Position numbers and translations under genes: made by a program. The notes under the pieces are model-generated. The model was not told where the DNA came from and ran no database searches. It saw only the letters and a list, made by a program, of their open reading frames with translations. Positions 52,668 through 62,257 of a stretch of 64,000 nt of DNA are shown one piece after another (within the stretch, counting starts at the first letter, position 1; the number at the start of each line of letters is the position of its first letter). The stretch covers positions 4,216,001 to 4,280,000 of the forward strand of contig NZ_CP011409.1 in NCBI RefSeq assembly GCF_001267925.1. The letters run 5' to 3'. The stretch comes from Herbaspirillum hiltneri N3. Its GTDB lineage: Bacteria; Pseudomonadota; Gammaproteobacteria; Burkholderiales; Burkholderiaceae_D.

Positions 52668-53891
52668 TCAGGCCGGACGCGGGACCTGCATCGTGTGGCG
52701 CGCAACGTAGCGGTACAACAGCAGCGCGCTGATGCCGCACACCGCCATCAGCGTCGTCAGCGGCAAGGCGGTGCCGTCGTGCCACACGCCCATGATCACG
52801 CCCGACAGCATGCCGATGCCGAACTGCAGCGTGCCCATCAGCGCCGCCGCCGTGCCGGCTTGCTTGCCCTGCTGCGCGAGTGCGATGGCCGAGGCGTTGG
52901 GACCGACGAAACCGTGGCACGACAGGAAACCGAAGAAGCCGATCAGCAGCAGCGGCAGGCTTTCATAACCGCAGGCCACCAGCACCGCCACGATGGTGGT
53001 CAGGATCGCGGGAATCCAGATGATCTTGCCGAGCACGCGGTCGGCGCTGCGCTTGAGCACGAGGCGCGCATTGATCTGCGAACAGGCAATCAGGCCGATG
53101 GCGTTGGCGCCGAACACGAAACCGAAGTTCTGCGGCTTGATGCCGTGCAATTCGATCAGCACGAACGGGCCGCCTGAAATATAGGCGAACAGACCGGCCT
53201 GAATCAGGCCGCCGCACAACACGTAGGCCATGAACTGGCGATGGCGCAACAGGCCGAGATACTGCCGCAGCACGCGTCCAAGATGCAGCGGCACCACGTG
53301 CGCCTGGTCGCGTGTTTCTTCCATCACGCGATGGGTGCAGATCAGGCAGATCCCGCCGAATACGGTCAGCGTCGCGAAGATCGCGCGCCAGGTCGAAAAC
53401 GTCAGCAACAGGCCGCCGATGAAGGGCGCCAGGATCGGCGCCAGGCCGAACACCAGCATCAGCATCGAGAACGCGCGCGCCGCGCCGTCGGCGCCCATCT
53501 TGTCGCGCACCACGGCGCGCGGGATCACCATGCCGGAACTGCCGCCCAGGCCCTGGAAGAAACGCAGCACCAGCAGCGTTTCAATGTTGGGGGCAAACGT
53601 ACAGCCGATCGAGGACAGCACATACAGGCAGATACCGAAATACAAAGGCGGCTTGCGGCCGAAGCGATCGCTGATCGGGCCGTAGAACATCTGTCCCAGC
53701 GCCAGCCCGCTCAGGAAAGTCGACAGCGTCAGCTGGATGGTGCTGCTGGCCACGCCGAGGTCTTTGGCGATGAAGGAAAAACTGGGCAGGTACATGTCGA
53801 TCGACAAGGCGCCCATCGCCGTCAGCGCGGCCATCAGGATCAACCAGCCGGGAAGACGTTTGCCCTGAAAAGGCGAAGAATCTGTTTGCAT
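52668..53891 (-). CDS. Bcr/CflA-family drug-resistance MFS transporter
   Basis: Encodes 407 aa from ATG 53891 (MQTDSSPFQGKRLPGW); the frame is open much further upstream but without membrane features. Twelve helices; the family start LTAMGALSIDMYLPSFSFIA, motif A GPISDRFGRKPPLYFG and FFQGLGGSSGMVIPRAVVRD are all present. It is a proton-driven exporter of drugs or small metabolites such as sulfonamides, bicyclomycin or cysteine. The first 140 codons are duplicated in the left repeat arm; the repeat boundary (53471) cuts within DGAARA|F. No clear ribosome site precedes the ATG. Confidence 0.93.
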   Translation of the reverse strand: MQTDSSPFQGKRLPGWLILMAALTAMGALSIDMYLPSFSFIAKDLGVASSTIQLTLSTFLSGLALGQMFYGPISDRFGRKPPLYFGICLYVLSSIGCTFAPNIETLLVLRFFQGLGGSSGMVIPRAVVRDKMGADGAARAFSMLMLVFGLAPILAPFIGGLLLTFSTWRAIFATLTVFGGICLICTHRVMEETRDQAHVVPLHLGRVLRQYLGLLRHRQFMAYVLCGGLIQAGLFAYISGGPFVLIELHGIKPQNFGFVFGANAIGLIACSQINARLVLKRSADRVLGKIIWIPAILTTIVAVLVACGYESLPLLLIGFFGFLSCHGFVGPNASAIALAQQGKQAGTAAALMGTLQFGIGMLSGVIMGVWHDGTALPLTTLMAVCGISALLLYRYVARHTMQVPRPA

Positions 53892-54328
53892 GAGGAAAGT
53901 ACAAAAGTCCGAATCCGGCCGATGGCTTATTGATGGCCTTGTTGATGGCCGGCATAAGAAGACAAGGCTGGGAACGATCGGAACATGAGAGGAGAAGCGT
54001 GGCGCGCAGGAAAACGCGCATGCCGCATTATACCGGCTGACGGGTATTCCTTCAGGCGACGATTGCGGTACGGCAATGCGGCAACACCAGACACGCGATA
54101 CATTCCGGATTGGTACCGCGCGATCCTGGCACGACCGGCAGTTACGGCTCTCGCAATCTTTTTTTTGATGATCACTCAACATTCATTCAGCAATTAACCA
54201 AAAAGATGGCACACTGATCATCGACAATAATTCACATGAGATGCCGTCAGAATTGCTTGTTTGACCGACACTCTCGTACTACTCAGAATGTTTTGAGCCG
54301 TATCTTTGGGGAAGCTTCAGGAAGATTC
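53892..54328. other. Divergent promoter region inside right repeat arm
   Basis: Mirror of 21824-22260. A TATAAT at 54027-54032 (minus strand) with CTGAAG 17 bp further up points to the efflux gene; the SBP promoter is listed separately at 54261. Nothing else was assignable. Confidence 0.5.
54261..54289 (+). promoter_or_regulatory. Probable promoter of the SBP-cyclase operon
   Basis: TTGACC (54261-54266), 17-bp spacer, CAGAAT (54284-54289), 39 bp before the SBP start codon. The same element is at 21863-21891 (minus) in the left arm. Confidence 0.5.
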
Positions 54329-55654
54329 ATGAGTGAGGGAAGAATAACAAGAATCGCCGCGCGGGCCATGTTCCCTGTCACCCGGTTGCTTCCTGCTTTC
54401 CTGCTGTGCTTGCTGGGGGCGTGCGGACAGGATGCCGACACGGTCTCTTCCGGACCAACCCCGCTGGGGCAAACGCAGATCACGGCACTGGTGTGGGCGC
54501 CCGACTGGCCCGACGAGATGCATCGCATCGCCAACGAATTCCATCGCGCCCATCCGAACATCAGCGTCGATGTGCAATTCATGATCGGCAATTCAGTCGA
54601 AGAAAACCTCAAGCCCAAGATCGCCACCCGCAATTTGCCCGACCTGGTCTCGGTCAATCCCAACGCCTACAGCGCCGAGCTGGCGGAACAGGGCATATTG
54701 ACCGATCTCGGCGAGACTGCGGCCTGGAACAACATGCTGGAATCGCTCAAACCCGACTGGACCAGCCGGCACGGCAAGCGCTTCGGCATTTCCGGCGGCG
54801 TTGCGGCGACGCTGATCTACTACAACAAGGCAATGTTCCGACGCGCCGGCATCGCCGCACCGCCGACCAGCTTCGAAGAATTCCTGGCGGCCTGCGCCGC
54901 ACTCAGGAAAGCCGGCTTCACGCCGATGGTCTGGACCGGCGCCTTTCCCAACACGCTGGCCAACGGGCCGTTCAGTTTCGGCTTCGCCAACGGCGTGGCG
55001 GCGCACCATCCGCGCGATTGGAAACAGCGTATCGCCGACGGCAGCCTCGACCTCGCCAACGGCGACGCCGTCGACATCTTCGCCCGGATCAAGCTGATCG
55101 CCGACAAGGGGTACCTGCAGCGCGGCTTCATGAACACCAGCTATGACGAAGGCATACGGCTGTTCGCCGACGGCAAGGCGGCGATGGCGTTCCAGGGGAC
55201 GTGGTCGTCGGGCGCGCTGATGCACGGCAAGGATTTCGACACCGGCGTGTTCGTGCCGCCCTGGAACGCGCGCGGCAAGACAGTGGTGCCGGTGGTCGGC
55301 AGCGAGACCGGTTTCGCCGTGTGCGACACGCCGCGCAAGAAGGCGGCGTTGCAGTTCCTCGAGTTCATCTACGGCAAGGGATTTGCGATCCAGCAGAACA
55401 AGCGCCAGAACATCCCGCCGCTCAAGCAGGTCAGCGGCAAGGTGGTGAGCGACCCGCTGATCGTCGACTACGTCCGTCAGGTGACGCAGGCGCCGCTGAC
55501 GGCGCCGCTTTATTACTCTTACCTGCCGACCAATACCATCGAGTTGCTGCATCCGCTGCTGCAATCGGTCCTGTTCGGCAAGACCTCGCCACGGCAGGCG
55601 GCGCTGACGCTCGACAGGTCGATCCGCCATGAAGCGCGCACGGAGAACAAGTAA
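54329..55654 (+). CDS. Sugar-type solute-binding lipoprotein, orphan, paired with a diguanylate cyclase
   Basis: Encodes 441 aa with AGGAAG 6 nt before the ATG. Signal and lipobox end LLGAC (Cys32), so it is membrane-anchored. The SBP_bac_1 core resembles carbohydrate-binding proteins (DLVSVNPNAYSAELAEQGIL, RFGISGGVAATLIYYNKAMF, FQGTWSSGALMHGKDF). No permease or ATPase gene is near. Instead the next gene, 44 bp on, is a cyclase with a periplasmic sensor. This suggests the lipoprotein reports ligand to the cyclase, as NspS does to MbaA in Vibrio cholerae, though NspS is a polyamine-type protein. An identical copy lies at 20498-21823. Confidence 0.92.
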   Translation: MSEGRITRIAARAMFPVTRLLPAFLLCLLGACGQDADTVSSGPTPLGQTQITALVWAPDWPDEMHRIANEFHRAHPNISVDVQFMIGNSVEENLKPKIATRNLPDLVSVNPNAYSAELAEQGILTDLGETAAWNNMLESLKPDWTSRHGKRFGISGGVAATLIYYNKAMFRRAGIAAPPTSFEEFLAACAALRKAGFTPMVWTGAFPNTLANGPFSFGFANGVAAHHPRDWKQRIADGSLDLANGDAVDIFARIKLIADKGYLQRGFMNTSYDEGIRLFADGKAAMAFQGTWSSGALMHGKDFDTGVFVPPWNARGKTVVPVVGSETGFAVCDTPRKKAALQFLEFIYGKGFAIQQNKRQNIPPLKQVSGKVVSDPLIVDYVRQVTQAPLTAPLYYSYLPTNTIELLHPLLQSVLFGKTSPRQAALTLDRSIRHEARTENK

Positions 55655-55698
55655 GCCATGAGCCGCGCACCCGCACTTCGCCGGAAGGACGCCGCCGC

Positions 55699-57417
55699 AT
55701 GAGAAAGATGCTCGACCTGCTGTCGCTCAAGCTGCTGCGCCGGATCGAGATCCGCTATCGGCTGATCAATTCCTTCCTGCTGGTGTCAATGCTGCCGCTG
55801 GTGATCGCCGGCATCGTGGCGTATCGCGAATCGAGCAGCGCCTCGCAGGAAAAGGTGCGCATCTTCGCCGCCGAACTGGTCAAGCAAGTAGCGCAGAACA
55901 TGCTCCAGCAAATCGAGAAGATCGAATCCTCGAGCGAAGAACTGGCGATGTCGGAGCGCATGCAGAATGCGCTCGCCGGCTACTACAGCAAGAACCCTGC
56001 CGAGCGCGCCGCCGGGCATGGCGAGATCATCCGCCTGCTGCTGGAAAATTACGGCTCCTTCGAATACGTCAATCAGAAATACGTGCTCGACCGCCGCCAC
56101 CGCATCATGGATCCGCAGGTGTTCGCCCAGCTCGGCGACGGCGTCGCGCGCTTCGCCGAAGATGCTCCCGACATGAAGGGCCGTCCCTACTGGGACGTCT
56201 ACAGCACTGCCGCCGGGCAGAACAGCGTGGTGATGCTGCGCGACATCCTGTTCAAAAGCAACAACCGCGTCGCCGGCACGCTGTTCGTCGGCTTGCGCCC
56301 GCTGCACTTCTCGCGCATCTTCGAATCGGTCAACCTCGGATACGGTTCGCGCATGCTGGTGATCGATGCCCGCGACGGCCATGTCATCGTGAGCGCCAAT
56401 GCTGCCGACGGCAATGCGCCGGAGTCAGGCCTGGTCGTCGCCGTTGCCCGCAACGTGGCAGAGGGCCGCGACAATTTCGTGTCTTACCGTGACGGCGACA
56501 ACAAGCAGCAGCTCGCCGCTTTCGCGCCGGTGCCGCACACCAACTGGATGGTGGTCAACATCACGCCGCTCAATGCGCTCAACACCGAAGTGCGTTCGAT
56601 CCGCAACAAGATCATCGCCATCGGCGTGCTGTGCTTCATCCTGGCGCTGGTGCTGTCGTTCATCATCGCGCGCAGCATCTCGCTGCCTCTCAAGCAGTTG
56701 GTCGGCGTGATGAAAGCGACCCGCACCGGCAATTACCTGATCCGAATGGACTACGAAGGCCGGGATGAAATCGCGGTGCTGTCGCAGCGCTTCAACGAGA
56801 TGGCCAGCAAGGTCCATCAGCACAACGAGCGTCTGGAAGAACTGGTGGCCGAACGCACGCGTGAACTGGAACAGGCCAACCATCAGCTGGAAGCGCTGAG
56901 CGCCACCGACAGCCTGACCGGCATCGCCAACCGGCGCCGTTTCGACGAGGCACTGGGCGGGGAATTGCGGCGCGCGGTGCGCTCTCAGAAACCGCTGGCG
57001 CTGATGATGCTCGACGTCGATTATTTCAAGAATTACAACGACCGCTACGGCCACCTGGCCGGTGACGATTGCCTGCGCGCCATCGCCCGCGTGCTCCGCA
57101 CCAGCTCGCGCCGCGCTACCGACCTGGCGGCGCGTTACGGCGGCGAAGAGTTCGCCGTGATCGTGGCCGAAAGCGACAGCGCCAATGCCATGCAGCTCGC
57201 CGAGAATATCCGCAATGCCGTTGCCGCCCTGCAGATCGCGCATGAGGATTCACCGTTCGGCTGCGTCACCTGCAGCATCGGCGTCACCGCCGTTCAGGTC
57301 GATGAAGACATGAGCACCGACACGCTGCTGCGGCTGGCCGACGTCGCGCTGTATCAGGCCAAAGCACTTGGCCGCAACCGCGTGGCGCTGAGCGATCCTG
57401 CCGGCGCGACGGGATGA
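55699..57417 (+). CDS. Membrane diguanylate cyclase with periplasmic sensor
   Basis: Encodes 572 aa. Membrane helices ~24-42 and ~304-324 enclose a ~260-residue Cache-like periplasmic domain (YVLDRRHRIMDPQVFAQLGDG, GRPYWDVYSTAAGQNSVVML, TLFVGLRPLHFSRIFESVNL). HAMP ~325-377 and a coiled coil lead to the GGDEF domain, which begins TDSLTGIANRRRFD. The active site is GGEEF (481-485); the inhibitory I-site RATD (472-475) sits five residues upstream, so product inhibition is expected. Metal Asp is in LDVDYFKNYNDRYGH. It makes c-di-GMP at the membrane. Codons 1-410 are duplicated at 19223-20453. Confidence 0.95.
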   Translation: MRKMLDLLSLKLLRRIEIRYRLINSFLLVSMLPLVIAGIVAYRESSSASQEKVRIFAAELVKQVAQNMLQQIEKIESSSEELAMSERMQNALAGYYSKNPAERAAGHGEIIRLLLENYGSFEYVNQKYVLDRRHRIMDPQVFAQLGDGVARFAEDAPDMKGRPYWDVYSTAAGQNSVVMLRDILFKSNNRVAGTLFVGLRPLHFSRIFESVNLGYGSRMLVIDARDGHVIVSANAADGNAPESGLVVAVARNVAEGRDNFVSYRDGDNKQQLAAFAPVPHTNWMVVNITPLNALNTEVRSIRNKIIAIGVLCFILALVLSFIIARSISLPLKQLVGVMKATRTGNYLIRMDYEGRDEIAVLSQRFNEMASKVHQHNERLEELVAERTRELEQANHQLEALSATDSLTGIANRRRFDEALGGELRRAVRSQKPLALMMLDVDYFKNYNDRYGHLAGDDCLRAIARVLRTSSRRATDLAARYGGEEFAVIVAESDSANAMQLAENIRNAVAALQIAHEDSPFGCVTCSIGVTAVQVDEDMSTDTLLRLADVALYQAKALGRNRVALSDPAGATG

Positions 57418-57428
57418 TCTCCAATCTC

Positions 57429-57444
57429 CGGCAGCGATCTGCCG
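57429..57444 (+). terminator. Short hairpin after the cyclase gene
   Basis: CGGCAG (57429-57434), CGAT, CTGCCG (57439-57444), 12 nt past the stop. No T-run, so a weak or factor-assisted terminator at best. Confidence 0.4.
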
Positions 57445-57650
57445 CGATGTGAACAAGCCGACAACTTTGCTGCAATGCGATGCCGGCAGCCATACATAAA
57501 GGTCCTTAACTGGAACTTATTTCCCGGCCTTTTCCACGGATTGCCGGCCATGCCGACGGACTAGGATGCAATGTTGGGAACATTTGATCCCCCCGAGTGC
57601 GTTCCCATGCAGGTTGCACAAAAAACAATATTGAGACGAAAGAAAATCAA

Positions 57651-59372
57651 ATGAAAAATATGCGCATCGGCTCGCGCCTGGGTCTGGGTTTTGCATTGGT
57701 ATTGTCCTTGCTGGCGTTGATGACGATCGTCGGCGTCTGGCGACTGCAGGATATCGGCGGCCGCACCGCCACCATGATCGCGCTGGACTTGCAGAAAGAA
57801 CGGCTGGCGTCCGAATGGGCCGCCAACATCGACGCCAACGGCGTGCGCACGCTCGCGGTCATCAAGAGCAACAACGCCGATCATCAAAAGTTCTTCAAGG
57901 ACCAGATGGCCGGCACGGTCGATCGCACCAGTGCAGTCCAGAAGCAGCTCGACGAGCTGATCAAGTCGGATGAAGGGCGCAAGCTGTTCAACTCCCTGCT
58001 GGTGCAACGCAAGGTCTACAACGACTTGCGCAACAAGCTCATCAAACTCAAGGAAGGCGGCGACGAGGCGGCTGCGCTGGCGGGGTTGGACAACGAACTG
58101 ATTCCTGCCATGAAGGAATATTCCGCACGCGTGAATGCCGTCGCGACGCATCAGCGCGATGTCATCAATCGCAACGCGGCGATTGTCGATGAACAGTACC
58201 GCTCGGGCCGCACAATCCTGATTGCGGTGGGCGTGCTGGCGCTGCTGGTGGGCATCATCGCATCGTGGCGCCTGTCGGATGGCATCACACGGCCACTGCG
58301 CCGCGCCGTGCAGGCCACTTCCGCAGTCGCAGCCGGCGACCTCAGCATGCATGTCGTGGTGGATCGCAAGGATGAAATCGGCCAGTTGCTGCAAGGCCTG
58401 CACGACATGTCGCAAAACCTGCTCAAGACCATACGCGAAGTGCGCAGCGGCGCCGACACCATCGCCACCGCCTCCAGCGAAATCGCCACCGGCAATCTCG
58501 ACCTGTCTTCGCGCACCGAACAGCAGGCCGGCTCGCTGGAAGAAACCGCCTCGGCGATCGAGCAACTGGCCTCGACCGTGAAACAAAACGCCGACAATGC
58601 GCGCGAAGCAAATCAATTGGCGCTGACCGCATCCAGTGTCGCGGTCGAAGGCGGTGCCGTGGTCGGCCAGGTGGTCGACACCATGGGTGCGATCAACGAA
58701 TCGTCGCGTCGCATCGTCGACATCATCAGCGTCATTGACGGCATCGCCTTCCAGACCAATATCCTTGCCTTGAATGCCGCAGTGGAAGCGGCGCGCGCCG
58801 GCGAACAAGGCCGCGGCTTCGCGGTGGTGGCGTCGGAAGTACGCAGCCTGGCGCAACGCTCGGCCTCGGCGGCCAAGGAAATCAAATCCCTCATCGACGA
58901 CTCGGTCGACAAGGTCGGTTCGGGCACACGCCTGGTGGAGCAAGCCGGCAAGACCATGACCGAGGTGGTCAGCAGCGTCAAACGCGTGAGCGACATCGTC
59001 GCCGAAATCAGCTCGGCCACGCAGGAACAAAGCACCGGCATCGGCGAAGTCAACCACGCCATTACGCAGATGGATCAGGTCACGCAACAGAATGCGGCGC
59101 TGGTGGAACAGGCGGCGGCGGCGGCCGGTTCGCTGCAGGAGCAGGCGGCCAGACTGGCACAGGTGGTGAGCGTGTTCAAACTCGACGCCAACGCGGTGGC
59201 GGCCGCTCCGAAAACGGCAGCACCGCCGCGGAACATTACGCCGCAGCGTCCGGTCATCGCTGCCACGCAATCATCGACGCGCGACGATAAGCCGAAAGCC
59301 CGCGCCATCGTAGCGCCTCAACCGCGCCCGGCGGCGATCAAGGAGAACCCCGATGACTGGGAAACATTCTGA
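57651..59372 (+). CDS. Methyl-accepting chemotaxis protein with CheR-docking tail
   Basis: Encodes 573 aa from ATG 57651 ([20 protein letters not shown]); an in-frame ATG at 57597 has no membrane logic. The 4HB-type sensor (~30-190) is rich in Lys/Asp and contains [20 protein letters not shown]. Second membrane segment ~187-206. Canonical signalling tip; then a ~70-residue Pro/Ala linker ending NPDDWETF. The final DWETF matches the CheR/CheB-binding xWxxF pentapeptide. It converges on the MCP at 59470 across a shared terminator, 233 bp after the cyclase gene. Confidence 0.96.
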   Translation: MKNMRIGSRLGLGFALVLSLLALMTIVGVWRLQDIGGRTATMIALDLQKERLASEWAANIDANGVRTLAVIKSNNADHQKFFKDQMAGTVDRTSAVQKQLDELIKSDEGRKLFNSLLVQRKVYNDLRNKLIKLKEGGDEAAALAGLDNELIPAMKEYSARVNAVATHQRDVINRNAAIVDEQYRSGRTILIAVGVLALLVGIIASWRLSDGITRPLRRAVQATSAVAAGDLSMHVVVDRKDEIGQLLQGLHDMSQNLLKTIREVRSGADTIATASSEIATGNLDLSSRTEQQAGSLEETASAIEQLASTVKQNADNAREANQLALTASSVAVEGGAVVGQVVDTMGAINESSRRIVDIISVIDGIAFQTNILALNAAVEAARAGEQGRGFAVVASEVRSLAQRSASAAKEIKSLIDDSVDKVGSGTRLVEQAGKTMTEVVSSVKRVSDIVAEISSATQEQSTGIGEVNHAITQMDQVTQQNAALVEQAAAAAGSLQEQAARLAQVVSVFKLDANAVAAAPKTAAPPRNITPQRPVIAATQSSTRDDKPKARAIVAPQPRPAAIKENPDDWETF

Positions 59373-59423
59373 CCCGCAGCGAGCAGATGCGATCATGAAA
59401 TCTTGATCGCACGCTGAAAAAAG

Positions 59424-59449
59424 GGGCGCCCGACTTGCATCGGGCGCCC
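59424..59449. terminator. Bidirectional terminator between convergent MCP genes
   Basis: GGGCGCCCGA (59424-59433) and TCGGGCGCCC (59440-59449) form a perfect 10-bp stem with a CTTGCA loop, preceded by AAAAAA and followed by TTTTTATTT, so it works for both strands. Confidence 0.93.
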
Positions 59450-59469
59450 TTTTTATTTCTTGCAGCCGC

Positions 59470-61026
59470 TTACAGTTTGAAGTGCCGCCCTGCTTCAGCC
59501 AACTTGCCGGCTTGCGTCTGCAACAGTTCCGACGTCGCCGAAGCCTGTTCCACCAGCGCGGCGTTCTGCTGCGTGGTGTTGTCCATTTCGGTGACGGCCT
59601 GGTTGATCTGTTCGATGCCCTGGCTTTGTTCTTGGCTGGCGGTGGCGATTTCGCTCATGATCGCCGTCACGCGCTTGACGCTCTCCACCATCTCGCTCAT
59701 GGTCGCGCCGGCCTGCTCCACCAGCTTGCTGCCGGAGCCCACTTTTTCCACCGAGTCGCCGATGAGCGCCTTGATTTCCTTGGCGGCCGCAGCCGAGCGC
59801 TGCGCCAGGCTGCGCACTTCCGACGCCACCACCGCGAAGCCGCGGCCTTGTTCGCCGGCGCGCGCTGCTTCCACCGCCGCATTCAAGGCGAGGATGTTGG
59901 TCTGGAAGGCGATGCCGTCGATGACGCTGATGATGTCGACGATCTTGTTGGAGGACTCGTTGATCGCGCCCATCGTATCGACCACTTGCGACACCACGCC
60001 GCTGCCCTTGACTGCAACGTCGGAAGCGTTCTGCGCCAACTGGTTGGCCTGGCGCGCGTTTTCGGCATTCTGCTTGACGGTGGAGGTGAGCTGCTCGATC
60101 GAGGCGGCGGTTTCTTCCAGCGAGCCGGCCTGCTGTTCGGTGCGCGACGACAGGTCGAAATTGCCGGAGGCGATTTCGTTGGCGGCGGTGGAAATCGAAT
60201 CGGTGCCGATCTGGACCTCAGAGACGATCTTGCGCAGGCCGGTGTTCATCTCGTCGAGCGCCTGCATCAGTTCGGCGATCTCGTCCTTGCCCTGTTTCTC
60301 GATGTGGGCGGTCAGGTCGCCGGCGGCGACCATGCGCGCGACGTCGAGCGCGCGCTTGAGTGGCCTGGTGATGCTGCGCGAAATGATCAGCACCGCAACC
60401 ACGCTGATGCCGACCAGCAGTACGCCCAGCAACAGCATCAGCTGCATCCCGCGCGCATTGGTCTTGTCGATGTCGGACGCCATGCGATCGATGGCATTGC
60501 GCTGCATGTCGAGTAGGGCGTGCACCTTGTCCGAATAAAATCTGGCGGCGGGATCGAAGGCGTCCTTGTAGGCTTTTTCGGCGGCATCGGCGTCGCCAGC
60601 CTTGCGCGAATTCATGACCAGTTCCTTGGCGGCCTGGTATTTGTTGCGAGCGGCGATAATCTCCTTGAACAAGGCCTTCTCGTCATCCGAGCTCAGCAGC
60701 GGTTCAAGCTTCTTGATGATGCCGCTGCCCGATACCACGCTGGCGGCGATGACGTCCTTGAAGGTCTCCGACAGCTTGGCGTCGGAACTGCGCGCGATCA
60801 TCGAGGTGCGCGCGATCGCCGAATACGTCAGGACGAACCAGTCGGCCACCAGGCGCTCCTTGGCCAGCGGCAGTTCCATCATGGAGCGGGTGGCGTCGGA
60901 GTTGCGCTTGGCGTTGACCAGCCCTGTTGTGGTGGAAATAATCGCCAGCAGCAGGACGATGGCAAAACCGGTAATCAGGCGACCGGAAATCCGCATGTTG
61001 GAAAGTTGTTTCATGATGGCTGTCAT
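59470..61026 (-). CDS. Methyl-accepting chemotaxis protein (no docking tail)
   Basis: Encodes 518 aa; ATG 61026, or MKQLSNMRI at 61014. Membrane segments ~16-36 ([20 protein letters not shown]) and ~195-217 ([20 protein letters not shown]). The sensor is helical with [20 protein letters not shown]. After the signalling tip the protein ends soon after the last helix (AGRHFKL), so it depends on tailed receptors for efficient methylation. Its signalling helices resemble those of the MCP at 57651; the convergent pair may derive from duplication with sensor divergence. Confidence 0.95.
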   Translation of the reverse strand: MTAIMKQLSNMRISGRLITGFAIVLLLAIISTTTGLVNAKRNSDATRSMMELPLAKERLVADWFVLTYSAIARTSMIARSSDAKLSETFKDVIAASVVSGSGIIKKLEPLLSSDDEKALFKEIIAARNKYQAAKELVMNSRKAGDADAAEKAYKDAFDPAARFYSDKVHALLDMQRNAIDRMASDIDKTNARGMQLMLLLGVLLVGISVVAVLIISRSITRPLKRALDVARMVAAGDLTAHIEKQGKDEIAELMQALDEMNTGLRKIVSEVQIGTDSISTAANEIASGNFDLSSRTEQQAGSLEETAASIEQLTSTVKQNAENARQANQLAQNASDVAVKGSGVVSQVVDTMGAINESSNKIVDIISVIDGIAFQTNILALNAAVEAARAGEQGRGFAVVASEVRSLAQRSAAAAKEIKALIGDSVEKVGSGSKLVEQAGATMSEMVESVKRVTAIMSEIATASQEQSQGIEQINQAVTEMDNTTQQNAALVEQASATSELLQTQAGKLAEAGRHFKL

Positions 61027-61171
61027 CCCCGCGCACTGTCGTTGTGTTTATGTTTCCCTGGTGCCGGTTCTGGTCCGGACCCTGATGCAGATTACCGCGT
61101 TTTTCCGGTATGGCAAACACAAGTTTGGGCGAAAGCAACACTGTTGCGCAGCAGCATTCGAGACGATCTGT

Positions 61172-62221
61172 TCAGCGTTCCCCGCGCGTGAACGGCACAC
61201 GTATGCCTTCGGCGTCGCTGCGCAGCGCCAGGTCGATGATGGTCATGACATCGATCGCATCCTGCGCCGGTACCGGGAACGGCTTGCCGTCCAGCAGCGT
61301 GTCGGCCAGCGCACGATAGAAGCCGGCGTAGTCGCCGTCCAGGGTGGCATGTTCGCCCTGCCGGTCCTGATCACCGTCAGCTTGCCGCAGCCATCCCGGC
61401 GGATTCTTGCCGAAACCGGCATCGCCCGGACGCAAGCCTGCCTTCAGCTGATCTTCCTGAACGTCGAGTCCGTTGATCAGATAACTGCCGCGCGTGCCGT
61501 GCACGGTGAAACGTGGCGGCGGCAACGCGCTCAGCGCGCTGGCATGCAGCACCACTTCCTTGTCGGCGTAGTGCAATTGCAAATGGACGTAGTCCGGCAC
61601 CTGCGCGTTGTCGCGCTGCTGTCGCACGGTGGCCGACAGCGACTGCGGCGCCCCGAACAAGGCCAGCGCCTGGTCGATCAGATGCGGGCCGAGGTCGAAC
61701 AGCAGCCCGCCGCCGTGCGCCGCTTCTTCGCGCCAGCGTTTCGGGATGACCGGGCGGAAGCGGTCGAAGTGCGATTCGAAATGCGTCACGCGGCCGAGCG
61801 CACCGTCCGCGATGAGCGTGCGCAGCGTCATGAAGTCGCCATCCCAGCGGCGATTGTGGAAGGGCGCGAACAGCAGCCCGCGCTGTGCCGCCAGTCGCGC
61901 CAGTGTTTGCGCGTCGGCACCGGACAAGGTGACCGGCTTGTCGACCACGACATGCTTGCCCGCTTCCAGGGCGCGGCGCGCCAGATCGAAATGGGTGTCG
62001 TTGGGCGTGGCGACGACGATGCAAGCGATGTCGTCGCGTGCAATCAATGCATCGAAGTCCGGCACGATGTCGGCCTCGGGATAATCGGCGCGAGCGCGTC
62101 CGGCCTGCGAGGTGGCGATCACCCCAAGCGCGGTACGCCCGCTGCCGGCGATCACCGGCGCGTGGAAAGTGCTGCCGGCAAAGCCGTAGCCCATCAAACC
62201 CAGCTTCAATTTCTCGGACAT
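61172..62221 (-). CDS. Gfo/Idh/MocA-family oxidoreductase
   Basis: Encodes 349 aa. Rossmann start KLGLMGYGFAGSTFHAPVI, then CIVVATPNDTHFDLARRALEAGKHVVVDKPVTLS with DKP in place of the usual EKP (Lys is catalytic). GGGLLFDLGPHLIDQALALFG carries the D-x-x-x-H catalytic pair. This is the YdgJ/YvaA-like branch that oxidises or reduces sugars or inositols with NAD(P). It lies 36 bp before the PhnA gene on the same strand. Substrate unknown. Confidence 0.94.
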   Translation of the reverse strand: MSEKLKLGLMGYGFAGSTFHAPVIAGSGRTALGVIATSQAGRARADYPEADIVPDFDALIARDDIACIVVATPNDTHFDLARRALEAGKHVVVDKPVTLSGADAQTLARLAAQRGLLFAPFHNRRWDGDFMTLRTLIADGALGRVTHFESHFDRFRPVIPKRWREEAAHGGGLLFDLGPHLIDQALALFGAPQSLSATVRQQRDNAQVPDYVHLQLHYADKEVVLHASALSALPPPRFTVHGTRGSYLINGLDVQEDQLKAGLRPGDAGFGKNPPGWLRQADGDQDRQGEHATLDGDYAGFYRALADTLLDGKPFPVPAQDAIDVMTIIDLALRSDAEGIRVPFTRGER

Positions 62222-62257
62222 GGATGCGCTCCCGGTTCTAAGATCGTGGACAGGTTC

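Larger units (their letters stand above)
53471..56929. repeat. Right arm of the 3,459-bp inverted repeat (parental copy)
   Basis: Reverse complement of 19223-22681 at mirrored positions (coordinates of paired bases sum to 76152). Here the outer genes are whole: the efflux pump continues below 53471 and the cyclase continues above 56929. That makes this arm the likely source. The gap between arms is 30,789 bp. Confidence 0.97.
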
